Shown: positions 42,400-53,600 of the stretch, piece after piece
Layout: the number at the start of each line of letters is the position of its first letter
Numbering within the stretch: position 1 is the stretch's first letter
Source: Pisaster brevispinus
Taxonomy: Eukaryota > Echinodermata > Asteroidea > Forcipulatida > Asteriidae
DNA length: 64,000 bases
Assembly (NCBI GenBank): GCA_023634235.1
Contig: JAMKCF010000001.1
Coordinates: 29,802,920 to 29,866,919 of the forward strand
Reading direction: 5' to 3'
Notes under the pieces: generated by a model
Databases searched by the model: none
The model's input: the letters and a program-made list of their open reading frames with translations, nothing else
What the model was told of the DNA's origin: nothing
Translations under genes and position numbers: made by a program

Positions 42400-43155
42400 G
42401 GCTTCGTGTTTCATACACTCTGTGGACATTTCTTTTTTTCTGTACACTTAACAAAAATCATATTCTTCAACACTGTAAAAAACAAACACTCTGTGGATGT
42501 GTGTAACTCCACCTAACTGTTTAAGTCCTTACACTGTGTGGACCTCTTTTGTTCTCAGGTCCATACTTCGTATGTGACACTTAAACACTAGGGTGAGGGT
42601 GAGGCTTTGGTATTTGGTTTGGTTTTCGGAACATAGGGGTGTGGGACCATGGGGGTCGGACAGTAGGGGTGTTGGCCCAGAGGCGGGGCCGGAACATAGG
42701 AATGTGGGACTATAGGGTGTAACCAAATAAAGATGATGTACCTTATGTTGATGACATTGCCTCCTTTTTTTTCAACTTGAATTATGCAATTTCAATTCTC
42801 TTCTTCTTGAATAATTATCTACGGTTATTATTTAATCTCGACCAAGTATAAATATGCTGTAAGTGTTGTGACTGATAAGTTATGACTGATCCATTAACCC
42901 TGTTGGAGAGCATTGTAGCTTCAAGGGAAGTATAGCTGGTACCAAATTGTTGTTAGTGGCCGAAATTTGCCACAACTTTTGACCTTGTTCTGTTCAACCA
43001 AAGAGCTGTCTGCCTGCATATGGAATAGAGAAGATGTAGGATGTCTCGCCTGCGGGCGACATAATAATATAATATATAAAGAGGTCATGTCATGAATCAT
43101 CAATTGCTCTGATCCCCAACATGGCCTTGGCATACTATTAATACTGTGTCTTTTT
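42400..43155. other. intergenic stretch, nothing recognised
   Basis: Apart from the repeated CACTCTGTGGA/CACTGTGTGGA motif at its left end, no supported feature. Confidence 0.4.
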
Positions 43156-43159
43156 AGGG

Positions 43160-43300
43160 TGGGATGGGTGGCTAGTGCGTAAAGCGCGCTTGCCTCTCAC
43201 CACTGTGGCACTGGATTTATTTCCTGGCTAGGGCCATGTGTGAGTAGAGTTGTGCATTGGTTCTCTCCTGCATCATGAGGGTTTTCCTCCGGGCCCTCCG
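43160..43300 (+). mobile_element. SINE-E 5' part
   Basis: GCTTGCCTCTCACCACTGTG, CCTGGCTAGGGCC and ATGAGGGTTTTCCTCC resemble the 61.2 kb copy (CCTTTCACCACTGTGG, GGGTTTTCCCCC). The minisatellite that follows starts within the GGTTTTCC part of this SINE. Confidence 0.55.
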
Positions 43301-43432
43301 GTTTTCCTCCGGGCCCTCCGGTTTTCCTCCGGGCCCTCCGGTTTTCCTCCGGGCCCTCCGGTTTTCCTCCGGGCCCTCCGGTTTTCCTCCGGGCCCTCCG
43401 GTTTTCCTCCAGGCCCTCCGGTTTTTCTCCTT
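43270..43432 (+). repeat. 20-bp minisatellite, 8 units
   Basis: Unit GTTTTCCTCCGGGCCCTCCG, nearly perfect, with two variants in the last units (CAGGCC, TTTTTCTCC). It gives open frames on both strands (Phe/Pro/Gly-rich or Gly/Pro/Glu-rich), which are artefacts of a repeat without stops. Confidence 0.95.
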
Positions 43433-44146
43433 GCTGAAAAATAAAACACTTTCGATCTCTGGCTGTGCTCCTTGATCATTTATGGGTCAATGTGGCTGGG
43501 TAGACCCCCTCCCAACCCACCTCCCCTCCCACCTGCTCAAAACCTTTACCCCTCCTCCTCCTCATCCCCCAAAATGAAATCAAAAGAATGCATAAATGAA
43601 TGGTTCGTTACATTAAATAGCCCCCCCCCCATTATGTCTTTTCCCCCTCCCTCATTACCCCCCCCCCCAAAAAAAAAAATAATAATAATAATAATAAAAA
43701 TAATAATACAATAATAAACTAAAATGTCTTGTCACGCCACAGCAAAGAAGAGCCATTATTTTAAAGATTCAATACTACTTTATTCACGACTCAATTATGC
43801 GAGTAATTAATTCAACATTATTGTGACATCACAAGCACAAGGTGTTGCATCCGCATTTTTAACAATTAAAACTAGTACAGGGTAAAACTGTGGTCAGCAG
43901 TTCAGATGAAGTGCTAACGTAAAACTTAAAACAGATGTGAGAAGACAGTCAAGTGAACAACTTGTCTACCGTCACTTTCAGTTCATCTACCATCACTTTA
44001 GCAGTTTTTTCAGTGGTTGTAACTTGTGAACTTGCAACCACCCAAAAGTGTTTCAATATGTGAATGGATATTTTACTGGAAATAATCTTAGGGGATTTGT
44101 ATAATCATGTTGGGGTTTTTGTTATTACTCTCAAATATCTAAAAGA
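43433..44146. other. intergenic, C-rich and ATA-rich low complexity
   Basis: C-rich tracts at 43500-43570 and 43620-43670, then A9 and (ATA)n at 43668-43716. No gene recognised. Confidence 0.5.
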
Positions 44147-44290
44147 TTTGGGGTTGAACAAAGAAAAATTAACTAGAGCGGGATTTGAACCAACGACCTC
44201 CAGTTTGACATGCCGGTACTCTACCAACTGAGCTATCTAGCCCTATGTTGGCTGTCTCCCTATTTTGCCAATATCTTTGTCATCAAATTA
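44147..44290 (-). mobile_element. SINE-D, reverse orientation
   Basis: On the - strand it has the tRNA-like head: GGGCTAGATAGCTCAGTTGG and GGAGGTCGTTGGTTCAAATC. The left flank TTTGGGGTTGAACAAAGAAA is shared with 59.97 kb. Confidence 0.8.
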
Positions 44291-44660
44291 ATCAACATTT
44301 CAGTGAAAGCCTGCATGACCATTCACATGTTAAAACACTTTTGGGTGGTTTCAGGTACTTTAGAAAATGTTCAACCATTGGAAAATCTCCCTAGTGTGAC
44401 GGATGCAAATTGGTACACATTAATGTTTTCTGTCAGATATATTTTTGCTTTTCTCATGGCTCTCAAACAGTGTCAAAAAGCAGAAAATTATATTTATGGA
44501 TTTTTCTTTGTCACTGAACAGGAATGTTTCTTGTCTTCGAAAGAAAGTTTCTGTCTAGTCTTTATGTCTCCGAAAAGTAGAAAACTCTCTGAAATTTACT
44601 TGTTATTCCCGAGATTGAGCAGTTAAACAAAATAGTATGTATCTATATGAAACATTTGCA
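44291..44660. other. intergenic stretch, nothing recognised
   Basis: The open frame to 44626 begins in the SINE and has no recognisable domain. Confidence 0.4.
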
Positions 44661-44745
44661 AATTTGCAAATTTGAATATTTGAATATTTGAATATTTGAA
44701 TATTTGAATATTTGAATATTTGAAAATTTGAATATTTATATAGAG
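44661..44745 (+). repeat. 8-bp tandem repeat (GAATATTT)n
   Basis: About seven consecutive units, preceded by two GCAAATTT units. An (AT)n run lies near 44990-45010. Confidence 0.9.
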
Positions 44746-45147
44746 TATGTAATCATCCAGAGAGATTTTTTATTGTCACTTAAAACACGAAAGTAAATAA
44801 ATAATTGTAACTTCCAGATATTGACTTACATTTCATATTATATATATGCAATTTAAGTGTCGATAAAGTGCCTTATTTCTCTATGTTGTTAGTATTTATA
44901 GTTAGTTTTGGACTGTTTCAACTGTTGAAGTGTTTTGATTTTTTCTTCTTTTTTTTGTTGCTGTTTGAGTGCATTTCAGAGTTAATGAGTTATATATATA
45001 TATATATATCGTTGCAAAGTGTTTTAAAATTTGCATGTAACAACGTTTATTCGGATATTTCTAAGCATGGTTGTTATTCTTTGCTGTTGTCAAAGATTTT
45101 TGGTAGAAAAACGAGCGATTCATCAATCAATTGTCTTTAATCCACTA

Positions 45148-48004
45148 GAGCCCGATTTCATTAAGCAGAAACTATTGCTTAGCAAATATGAAGCAAATTT
45201 AAAGTGGGGCACCAGTTCTTGCAATGTAAATGATATGGCATTTTGGCTGGTGACCTATTTCTGCTAAGCAAGAATTTTCTGTGCTAAGCAAATGTTTTAC
45301 CTTACCACCTTTAGGAAGTTCGACCCTGTTCGGCTTACATTAGCAAAGTGTATACATGATGTGGCAAGAGGCCCGGGGCCAGATTTTGTTAAGCTGCTTT
45401 AATACCAGTAAGCGAATTTGTGTACTTACTGCAGCATACTGTGCAGAAAAAAACTTCCATAAGCAAAAGTGCAATTTATAAAAGGTCAAGAAGATTTGAC
45501 GCCGCGGGTGCACGTTCACAATGGATTTGCATTGTTGCATGCTAGCATGCCTTTTGCTTTACTTCAGGTTAGCAGTGTTTATGAAATATGAATTCTGCTA
45601 ATGGCCGCTCTGTAATTCATTATCTGAATTAACAGCTACATGTACGGCTACGACTGTTGCTAGAGGTGTTGCTAAGGGCATCCTTTACTTCAAGGCATGA
45701 TGAAGTGGCGATCCAGCTGTAGCCGTAGTCCTAGACAAAAGTTCAGACACAGCCTGAAAGACTTGGGTGCTGTACCAAACTTGTACCTGTACCACCAGGT
45801 GTTAAAGTATCGCGGCCCTTCCGTGGCAAAATAGCCCAACTCAAAAATTTGGGTTTTTTTTTACATAAGATCGTTTCTTGGTACATTGAGGGTGCTTTTT
45901 CCATTTCAAAGTATAAGAGGCATGTATGGTTTTTAGAATATAGAATGTCTTATCTCGGCCTCTTTTTACACCTTTTGTCCCGTTTTTTATGGCAAAACAG
46001 CTTATATCTCTGTACTTGCGTTTCTCAAAATGTCATTTTTTGAGGTAGGTTGTTTTGCCATGGAATGGCTAATAGGACTTCCTTACTTATGATTGGTAGT
46101 GCACATAAAAGTGCCCAGACAAGTGCCCGGACACACTTATTGTGGAAGAGAGGAGGTTAACCCTGGTTTCTGGTTCACATAGCAAGCACCCTTGTTTACA
46201 GGTTTCCTCAGGCTTATGAGCTGCAAGGATTAAGATGACTTATGAGGCATTCTTGGTTTCGTTACCAAAAGTATATAATGATAACAACAATCCATAACAC
46301 TGGATGCTGTATGTGTGTAATTCTGGGGGTAAGAAGTCGTTTAATTGGTTCTTTGTTGGTTTTAAACCATACTTTGCCACTTTAATCACCATTTTGAAAA
46401 ATTATTAGAAAAGTAACCACGATTACTCTTTGATTCTATGAAACTTATATTCATCTAGTTATACGGGAATGATCCATTTTATTGATCTACTTCAATGGTT
46501 TTGTAGTCCTTACTTTTATTATCATTGTACAGTGTGTCGTTAAGCTACGGAGCGAGCGAAACAAATTTTCAGTAATAATATGCAGTGGTATGTTAAGACC
46601 TGGGCCCAATTTCATAGAGCTGCTTAAGCAGAAAATAATGCTGAACAATTTCCTGCTAAGCAGAAATGAGCAGGATACCAGTCACAAATTGTACACGCGA
46701 CATTGTAGTTTGGCTGGTATCCTTACTCTGGTAAGCAAAATTTTATTGTGATTAGCAAATTTTTGTGCTTAAGCAGCTCTATGAATTAACTTTGAATTAC
46801 CAAACTGCTGAGTAAAGTGTGATGTCACAATACAAATCACTATGGCGATATTGGCAACTCACCTTGAGGTGAATCTTGGTGCTTTGTGAAAATCGAGCCT
46901 CGGATATTTCTGCCAGTAATTTGTGACTCGCTCTGTGATTAATAATTATGAGTGGATGTCCGAGTTAAGTTTTCTTTATAAGTTGGCTGTAATTTGAAAC
47001 TGCTTTATTTTTTGTAGTGTGTGTGTATTTGCTGGCCGATGATTTGGGCCGCTATTTCTTTAAGCACAAAAAAGTAGCTAAGCACAACAAAGGTACACTT
47101 ACCAGAATACATACAATGTGTGACTGGTATCCTGCTCATTTCTGCTCAGCAGACAATTGTTAAGCAATATGGGCCCAATGTTATAACACCGTTAAGAAGA
47201 TATTTCTACTAGCAAGTAATGAGTGAGGTACCAGTCGCAGCAATGTAAACTTTATGGTATTTTGGCTGGTAACCTATTTCTGCTAAGCAAGTTTGACTGT
47301 GCATAGCAAGTTTTTGTGCTTACAGGCTTTATAAATTTGGCACTTGGTTTGAGCACATAACCTTCTGTTGTTGCCCACATCTGCATAGTTAATCTTCGAG
47401 AGAGAAAACAAGCAATAGTTCTTCTTGCCTTGCCATTTAAAGTTAGAATAGTTATTTTTATTTGATTCGATTTTAGATATTTATAGAAAGTTACTGCAAC
47501 TTTTTTGTTTAATTAACTGAAAGAAGTTTTAAAACTTTAAAATTCTACAATCAGTTATTCTCGCAGAGCCAGTCACATGATTTGATCAGCTGTTGCGGGC
47601 TTCATGATTTTAAATAAAGTATGCTATTATTATCATATCAAATATCGATATTGTATGAAAGGTTTGAGTTAATCAGCTTTGAGTTGCTCTCGTGAACTGG
47701 GCCCAATGTCGTCGACCATTTTGAGATGCTGTGGACACGTACTATAACACTATTTGAATTGGGTCAATTTGTGTGTATACACCACACAGTGCACTCCTGT
47801 AGTGTCCATCTACCATCTCAAAAAGGCTTAGAGCTGCTTAAAGCACAAAAAGTAGCTGAGCACAACAAAATTGTGCTTACAAGAATTAGGTTACCAGCTA
47901 AAACACCATGTACCAAAATGTTACTGGTATCCTGTTTATTTTTGCTTAGCAGAAACTTTTAAGCAAATTTTTCTGCTTTAAAGCAGCTCTATGAAATTGG
48001 ACCC
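45148..48004. mobile_element. cluster of about six related GCTTAAGCA / GGGCCCAAT MITEs
   Basis: Copies at about 45148-45327, 46600-46790, 47045-47180, 47172-47345 and 47826-48003, plus a weaker one at 45370-45590. They share AATTTCATAGAGCTGCTTAA-type ends, TTGGCTGGTAACCTATTTCT or its inverse, and GCTAAGCAAGAATTTTCTGT. About 46070-46260 is a SINE remnant (AAGTGCCCAGACAAGTGCCC, GAGGCATTCTTGGTTTC). Confidence 0.75.
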
Positions 48005-48604
48005 TGTTTTGTCTTGCCCCCAAAAGATTAATGGTCTGACATTATATTTATATTAATTATTCAACGTTTTTGTCAACTTGACTGCGTGGCCCAATTTTGA
48101 CACACAAAAACTAATTTCGACTCAAAACAGCCCAGAAACGGACCTCGTATCTATTAAACAACACATAAATACAGGAACAGCTAAGTGGAAAGGAGCAGAA
48201 TCCAATCGGTGAGAAGCAAGAAGAAATATAACCAGGAATGAGGCACGGGGAAGTTGGAATTGGATTGGCAGTGTTTTGTCTTTATGAAACATTTCGACCC
48301 TAACCTTTAATACATCATAAACTGGCATGGCAGCAGACCCCAGCCGCCGGCCATGAGACCACAGAGGAACTTTTGCGCCAGTCAAAATAATGTCAAATTC
48401 AGTGCAGTTTTGACTGAATTTCATCAATGTTTGGGAGAGAACTAAAAATTTTATGTACAAAACCTACAGATCATTATTATTTGAAATGTGATGTCATCGA
48501 ACGTCTTTTAGACTTTTGCGCTGTGTTCTTCGTATAGCGCCTTGTAAATGCTTTGTATTATTATTATTTGGACAAAAATTGCACTTGAATGGTATCAAAC
48601 TTCA
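48005..48604. other. intergenic stretch, nothing recognised
   Basis: No domain in the antisense 112-codon frame; no repeat match noticed. Confidence 0.4.
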
Positions 48605-48960
48605 GTCTCCTGACGATGACTAGAGCAAGCTAGTCGAAACGTTGAGACCAATTAAGAACTCACTCCGCGGCAGTGAAGTTAATAACGAGAAGTCCCCTCG
48701 ATCCGATCCACTATTAAGCTAAAGTAGTATTCCCGGCCGATTTCCTACCCTCTGCTCAGGTAGTAGCTAATAAGCTGGACAGTTCTTTTCAGAACTAAGT
48801 AGTCTCCCGAAGTAGTCTCCCGATTTCCAAATCTACTCCGCGGCAGTAGAATAAAAAAGCAAGACCTAGTTCTCTAAAGAACACATCTACATAGCTAGTA
48901 GATGTACACATGGTGTTACCGCAAACCGAATATTCATCAAACTCCTTCCACCTCATTTCT
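48605..48960 (+). mobile_element. hairpin-rich repeat with hammerhead-like CTGACGA...GAAAC motif
   Basis: CTGACGATGACTAG AGCAAG CTAGTCGAAAC forms a stem-loop between a CUGANGA-like and a GAAA box. GTTCTTTTCAGAAC and GTTCTCTAAAGAAC hairpins and two ACTCCGCGGCAGT blocks follow. The end TACACATGGTGTTACCGCAA recalls TACACATGGTTGTAAACGC at 3.96 kb. It may be the terminal part of a Penelope-like element. Confidence 0.45.
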
Positions 48961-49340
48961 TGGTAGACCAATGCAGGCTGATTTGGTATCGCTCCTACTC
49001 AGACGCCACATCCAGTGAAGGTTGAACAAGAAACTCATCGCCCACCACCACAAAAATCAGTGGCATTTCACACCACTTTAGCGTGAACGTTAGAGACTTG
49101 TAATTTTTTCCCATTTTTATGAAGACTCAATTTATTGGAAAAATAACAAGTTAGTGGATCCCAAAACTGAATTTACCTTAATAAAACCCTCTATAGAAAT
49201 ATGAAGGAAACTTGCCCCATTTCTGTTTATAAATGCCACTCCGGTCAGAAGTGGTTATAGGCTTATTTAAAAGAGGTCATGCAACTTATTCAATCAATAG
49301 TGGAATTTTTAACCAGTTGGACGTTATTAAGAATGTATTA

Positions 49341-49714
49341 AGCCGCGTTCGCATTGGACTTTTGGGTCTGGTAACTTACCGGGCCGGTAAGTTAACAGCT
49401 GTTCGCACTTGGATTTATTTGTGTCCGGTAACTTACCAGGGACGCCGCGCGTAGGTTGACAAATTAGATTTCGAAAGGGCGCACTCCCTGACCGTTAAGT
49501 TACCGGCTGGTGCGTTCGCATTGGACTTCTTGTCCCTGTTAAGTTAACATTGTTTAGTTACCGCGACTCAAATTGGCCTGTTAAGTTAAACAGCGCTGTG
49601 GCGGTAATTTACCACCCCGGTAATTTACCGGCTGTTCGCACTTGGACTTAATATCGGTAAGTTAACAATTTGCGGCGGTAAGTTAACCATTTTAAGTCCA
49701 ATGCGAACGCGGCT
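49341..49714. mobile_element. 374-bp Harbinger-like MITE with TTA target duplication
   Basis: It is flanked by TTA at 49338-49340 and 49715-49717. Perfect inverted ends start AGCCGCGTTCGCATTGGA. Internal copies of TTCGCACTTGGA or TTCGCATTGGAC occur three times, among many TTAAGTTAAC / GGTAAGTTAAC motifs. A 3-bp TWA duplication suggests PIF/Harbinger. Confidence 0.85.
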
Positions 49715-49717
49715 TTA

Positions 49718-50580
49718 GTCGGATCGGTGTGTATTGCACGCACTTATTCTTATATGGCTGCCATATTTAAAGTTTTGTGACGTCATTCATTGAGCCTCTA
49801 GCTCATGACGGTGACTTGGAATTTCCAGCCGTGATTGGTCAAATCTGTGTGAGGCGGGGCTTAAAAGATCCGATGCTTTGTAATGATAGGTCAACAATTA
49901 CCGCTGCTGCATTAAGAAATAATGTATATTTTTAAAACATGACCCATTGGCGCTACATGTTGCCCAGAGACAATACAACTGGTTTAATTCCTGAAACGAT
50001 TTTTTTAAATATTGGATTGAAAATAATGACATGCAACTCGCTAGTGGAACCCGTCAAGCTACGGGAACAGCGGCGACATTTACAATTTTTATGTGCACGA
50101 GTAAAAAGTGTGATTCATTGGGAAAAAATGGGAAATATCAGAGGGGCACTAACTAATGGGTATTTATTTTTATATGGAGATATAACAATTTTTTGGGAAA
50201 AATAACAATAACTTTTCGCTTAAAACCATTAAATATGTCATACATATTGGCTCAAGTTTAACAAAATGTATCTCTCATAAATTATTTTGTATATATTTTA
50301 CAGGGATTTGTGGTTTAATAACTTTTCCTGAAAAATCTCAGGTATTCTTCTAGATTTGCCTTGTTGGGAGGAGGCGTTTTGTATTTAAAACCCCCCAACA
50401 AAACACAACAAAGAAACACTGCTCAGACGGAGGGATGTTGTGTCGTGAGATGTCCACTTTAAGTGGAGTGCGCCCTCTCTAGTTCTTATAAAAACTTAGA
50501 TTTAGACTGGTGCTTATTTTCTTAAGTAACACACGACTTTGTTGCTTACAGAGCCCAGGAACTAGTATGTCTTAATTTTG
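49718..50580. other. upstream region of INTS11
   Basis: It must hold the INTS11 promoter, but no clear TATA or initiator could be singled out. No repeat family recognised. Confidence 0.4.
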
Positions 50581-50581
50581 A

Positions 50582-50667
50582 TCTTTTTCAGTCGAACTTT
50601 ATGTTTTCATTTCCCACTAAAGTTCGAAAAAGACAAGTTTTCCGAGCCAATTTGAAGTAATTTTTTC
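50582..50667 (+). promoter_or_regulatory. INTS11 5' leader with hairpin and 19-codon upstream ORF
   Basis: CGAACTTTATG and CACTAAAGTTCG (arms CTTTTTC..CGAACTTTA / TAAAGTTCGAAAAAG) form a stem. An ATG at 50601 opens a 19-codon ORF that stops at 50658-50660, seven bases before the INTS11 ATG. Whether this is transcribed is unknown; TCTTTTTCAG at 50582-50591 could also be a splice acceptor of a 5' UTR exon. Confidence 0.4.
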
Positions 50668-50695
50668 ATGGCAGAGATTAAAGTAACTCCTCTTG
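50668..50695 (+). CDS. INTS11: INTS11 exon 1
   Basis: It encodes MAEIKVTPL plus one base of Gly10; donor GTAAGT. The conserved start of the metallo-beta-lactamase fold fixes the initiation codon. Confidence 0.93.
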
Positions 50696-53600
50696 GTAAG
50701 TAGTCATTTTCATCTTATTTTTTGTTTCTGTTTTTGAACAAACTCAGAGGTCAACGAAAAAAGGAGCCCGCAAAATTTCGAAATTTGATTGAAAGAAGTT
50801 TCATGAGTTTAGACCCGTGTATAATATTAAATAATAATCAACTGTATTTTCGACAAGTGGAAAGTCATGTCTAGATTCATTACATTGTTACGCTGGTGTT
50901 TTTACACTCGATATCATAAACGTACACACTTACAATTCAGAATTGATTGGAATTTTGTATAGGCGTACGTATGCACCCCCATAAGTTGTAACAATTTTCG
51001 CTCAGACACACATGTCAGATATTTGTCAAACAAACATGTCAAAGCTGTTTTTAATTTTGAACTGATTGTTTGTCTTGAGTTGAGACTTGACAACTCAGTC
51101 TTTGGCTGGGAGCCTGTTCCAGTTGTTGTGTAGCCCACAAAATATTGCCAATTAATTATACACTTGACTCCCTCTGCTTCTTTGCTCTAGCCCCACATAA
51201 TAATAGCATCATCAGGACATATAGGAAGTGTGATGATCTCTCGAGTAGAAACTCACGTTTTGTTGTAATGAAATGTTTCCCCTAGTTTTAGTTTTCACCT
51301 TGTTTCGTTGGGACAAATGGGAACGATTATTTTGGAAGCAACGTTGCAAAGAATCACTGTGAAGTGTTCCAACCCAAGTGTCCTATATTTATTATAATGG
51401 GATTCATGTATATTTTTTTGGAGAATCACGCGACAGTAAAAATACATGGCAGAATAGCGTATGACACATGATGTTCTTCTACCAGTCAAATGCCAAGGAT
51501 CTATGTCAGTGTGTGGTTAAAAGTAAATATAGGCGTTTAGGCCTAAAAAGCTATGGCTATATTGAATTTTATAAAGGAGCTTATTTTTAAAGCATATTTT
51601 TGGTTTTGTTTATTCAACAGGTGCTGGACAGGGTAAGTATTTAATCTTCTTCTTTTTTTGGGGGGGTTAATTGGTATTTTTAGTCTTTTTTACAAACAAA
51701 TTGAACTATAAAACTAAATACAGAGCTTCCAACTCTCCCTGATTCTGCAGAAAGTTCCCTGAAAATCAACCAATCTTTCCATGTTCTGATAAAAAAAATC
51801 GAAAATCTCCCTGATGATGGAAATGTTTTCCCTATGCATAGGTTGCACTATGACGTAAATCGGCCATCTTTACGGGCAATTTGGAACACACAGTCATGCA
51901 TTTTGCGCAAGCACTGCGTGCAGCACGCGCACATTTCACAAAACTCATTGCAGGATTGGTTAATAAACAGCGCGGCTGCGTTAATAATTTGAGCGCTTGA
52001 CGCGCCTGCAAGCCAAAATGCAATTTGCCCGTAAAGATGGCGTCTATTGGGAACTATCTATTATGTTGGATTTATTTCAAACATTATCTCCCTGCTTGTT
52101 GCACAAATTCTACCTGATTACAAGATGCAAATGTTGGCAGCTCTGCAAATAGTCATAACTGTACAGTGCACCCCGACCCCCTCTGGTGTCTTTGGTTACA
52201 AACCCTCAAAAATACTTCCAGAACTTCCAACTTTCCCTGATTGTGCAGAAAGTTCCCTGAAAATATACATATCTTTTCATTCAACTCTGTTCCTGTGTTA
52301 AAGGTACATGTAGGGTCATCAGTGTTTTTTTTTCTTCAACTTAATGCTTATTTATTGGCAAAATTATCAAGAAATATACACTTTAAAGTCACCTTTGAAA
52401 GTTTCAGTTGAATGCAGTGTCTATTTTATGAGGAGACAGCAAAAAACTGTCATGGTATTTTTCACATGAGCTTTGAATCTATCCACGTTTAGCGAGGTGT
52501 GGCGGGTACACCCATCGCATCTGTGGCTGCAGGATTCACGAACGGACACCACCTCAATCCTCTGAGAAACGATTCATGCATGAGTCGTTTCTCGGGTTCA
52601 AATGTTTTTATTGGTTTCTAATCAACGGGGGCATTTCAGACGAAATAATTTCACTGGATGCTCACTACCATTACCAACTTTATAAACAAGTAAGCTTTCA
52701 AAAAGAAATGACTCATTTTCACAATTGTTCTCCGATTATTTTTCGTGTCTGTAGATGTTGGTCGCAGCTGTATCTTGGTCACCGTTGGCGGAAAGAACGT
52801 CATGTTGGATTGCGGAATGCATATGGGATTCAATGATGATGTAAGTTTTAGCCATTTGCGACCATTCAGCATGCCTTTTTTAAAACTCTTTTATCCCCAT
52901 TGGGGACTTTAGTCCTCTGTGTACTATACCCCGTTTGAGCTCCAATGGCGTCTGTAGTGGACTGTGCCTTATATACACTTAGCTGTTTGTGTATTTTTTT
53001 TGTTCTATTTTCAGCGACGATTCCCAGATTTTTCCTACATCACAAGAACTGGAAGTCTCACAGAACACCTTGACTGCGTTATTATAAGGTAAAATATAAC
53101 AAGATGACAGAATTGAAACACAAAACCAAACTCCATGCGTGGTTATGATAGTGCCTTGTATTACAAAAACCAACAGTGCTTGCTTGGCATGAAGGTCAGG
53201 CATAATTCGAATGGTTTGTATTTTGAGTATTTCCATGTGATTCTGTGATAGATCAATGTATTGATAGATCACTGTATTGATCGGCCAATGTATTGATAGT
53301 AGATCACAGAAATGGATAGATCAATGAATTGATATATCAATGTATTAATAGATCAATGTATTGATAGCTCACTGCATTGAGTAATCACTGTATTGATTGA
53401 TCAATGTACAGTATTGAGTAATCAATGTATTGGTAGATCAATGTATTGACAGATTAATGTATTGAGTAATCAATGTATTGATCAGTCAATGTATTGACAG
53501 ATCAATGTATTGAGTAATCAATGTATTGATCAGTCAATGTATTGACAGATCAATGTATTGATAGATTGATGTATCTTAACAGCCATTTAATCTGAGGTTA

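Noticed and set aside
43250..43479. Overlapping Pro/Gly/Phe-rich and Gly/Pro/Glu-rich ORFs on both strands
   Set aside because: They are translations of the 20-bp minisatellite, which has no stop codon in several frames.
53300..53575. CRISPR-like array of short repeats
   Set aside because: Eukaryotic context, no unique spacers of constant length, and repeats are imperfect minisatellite units.
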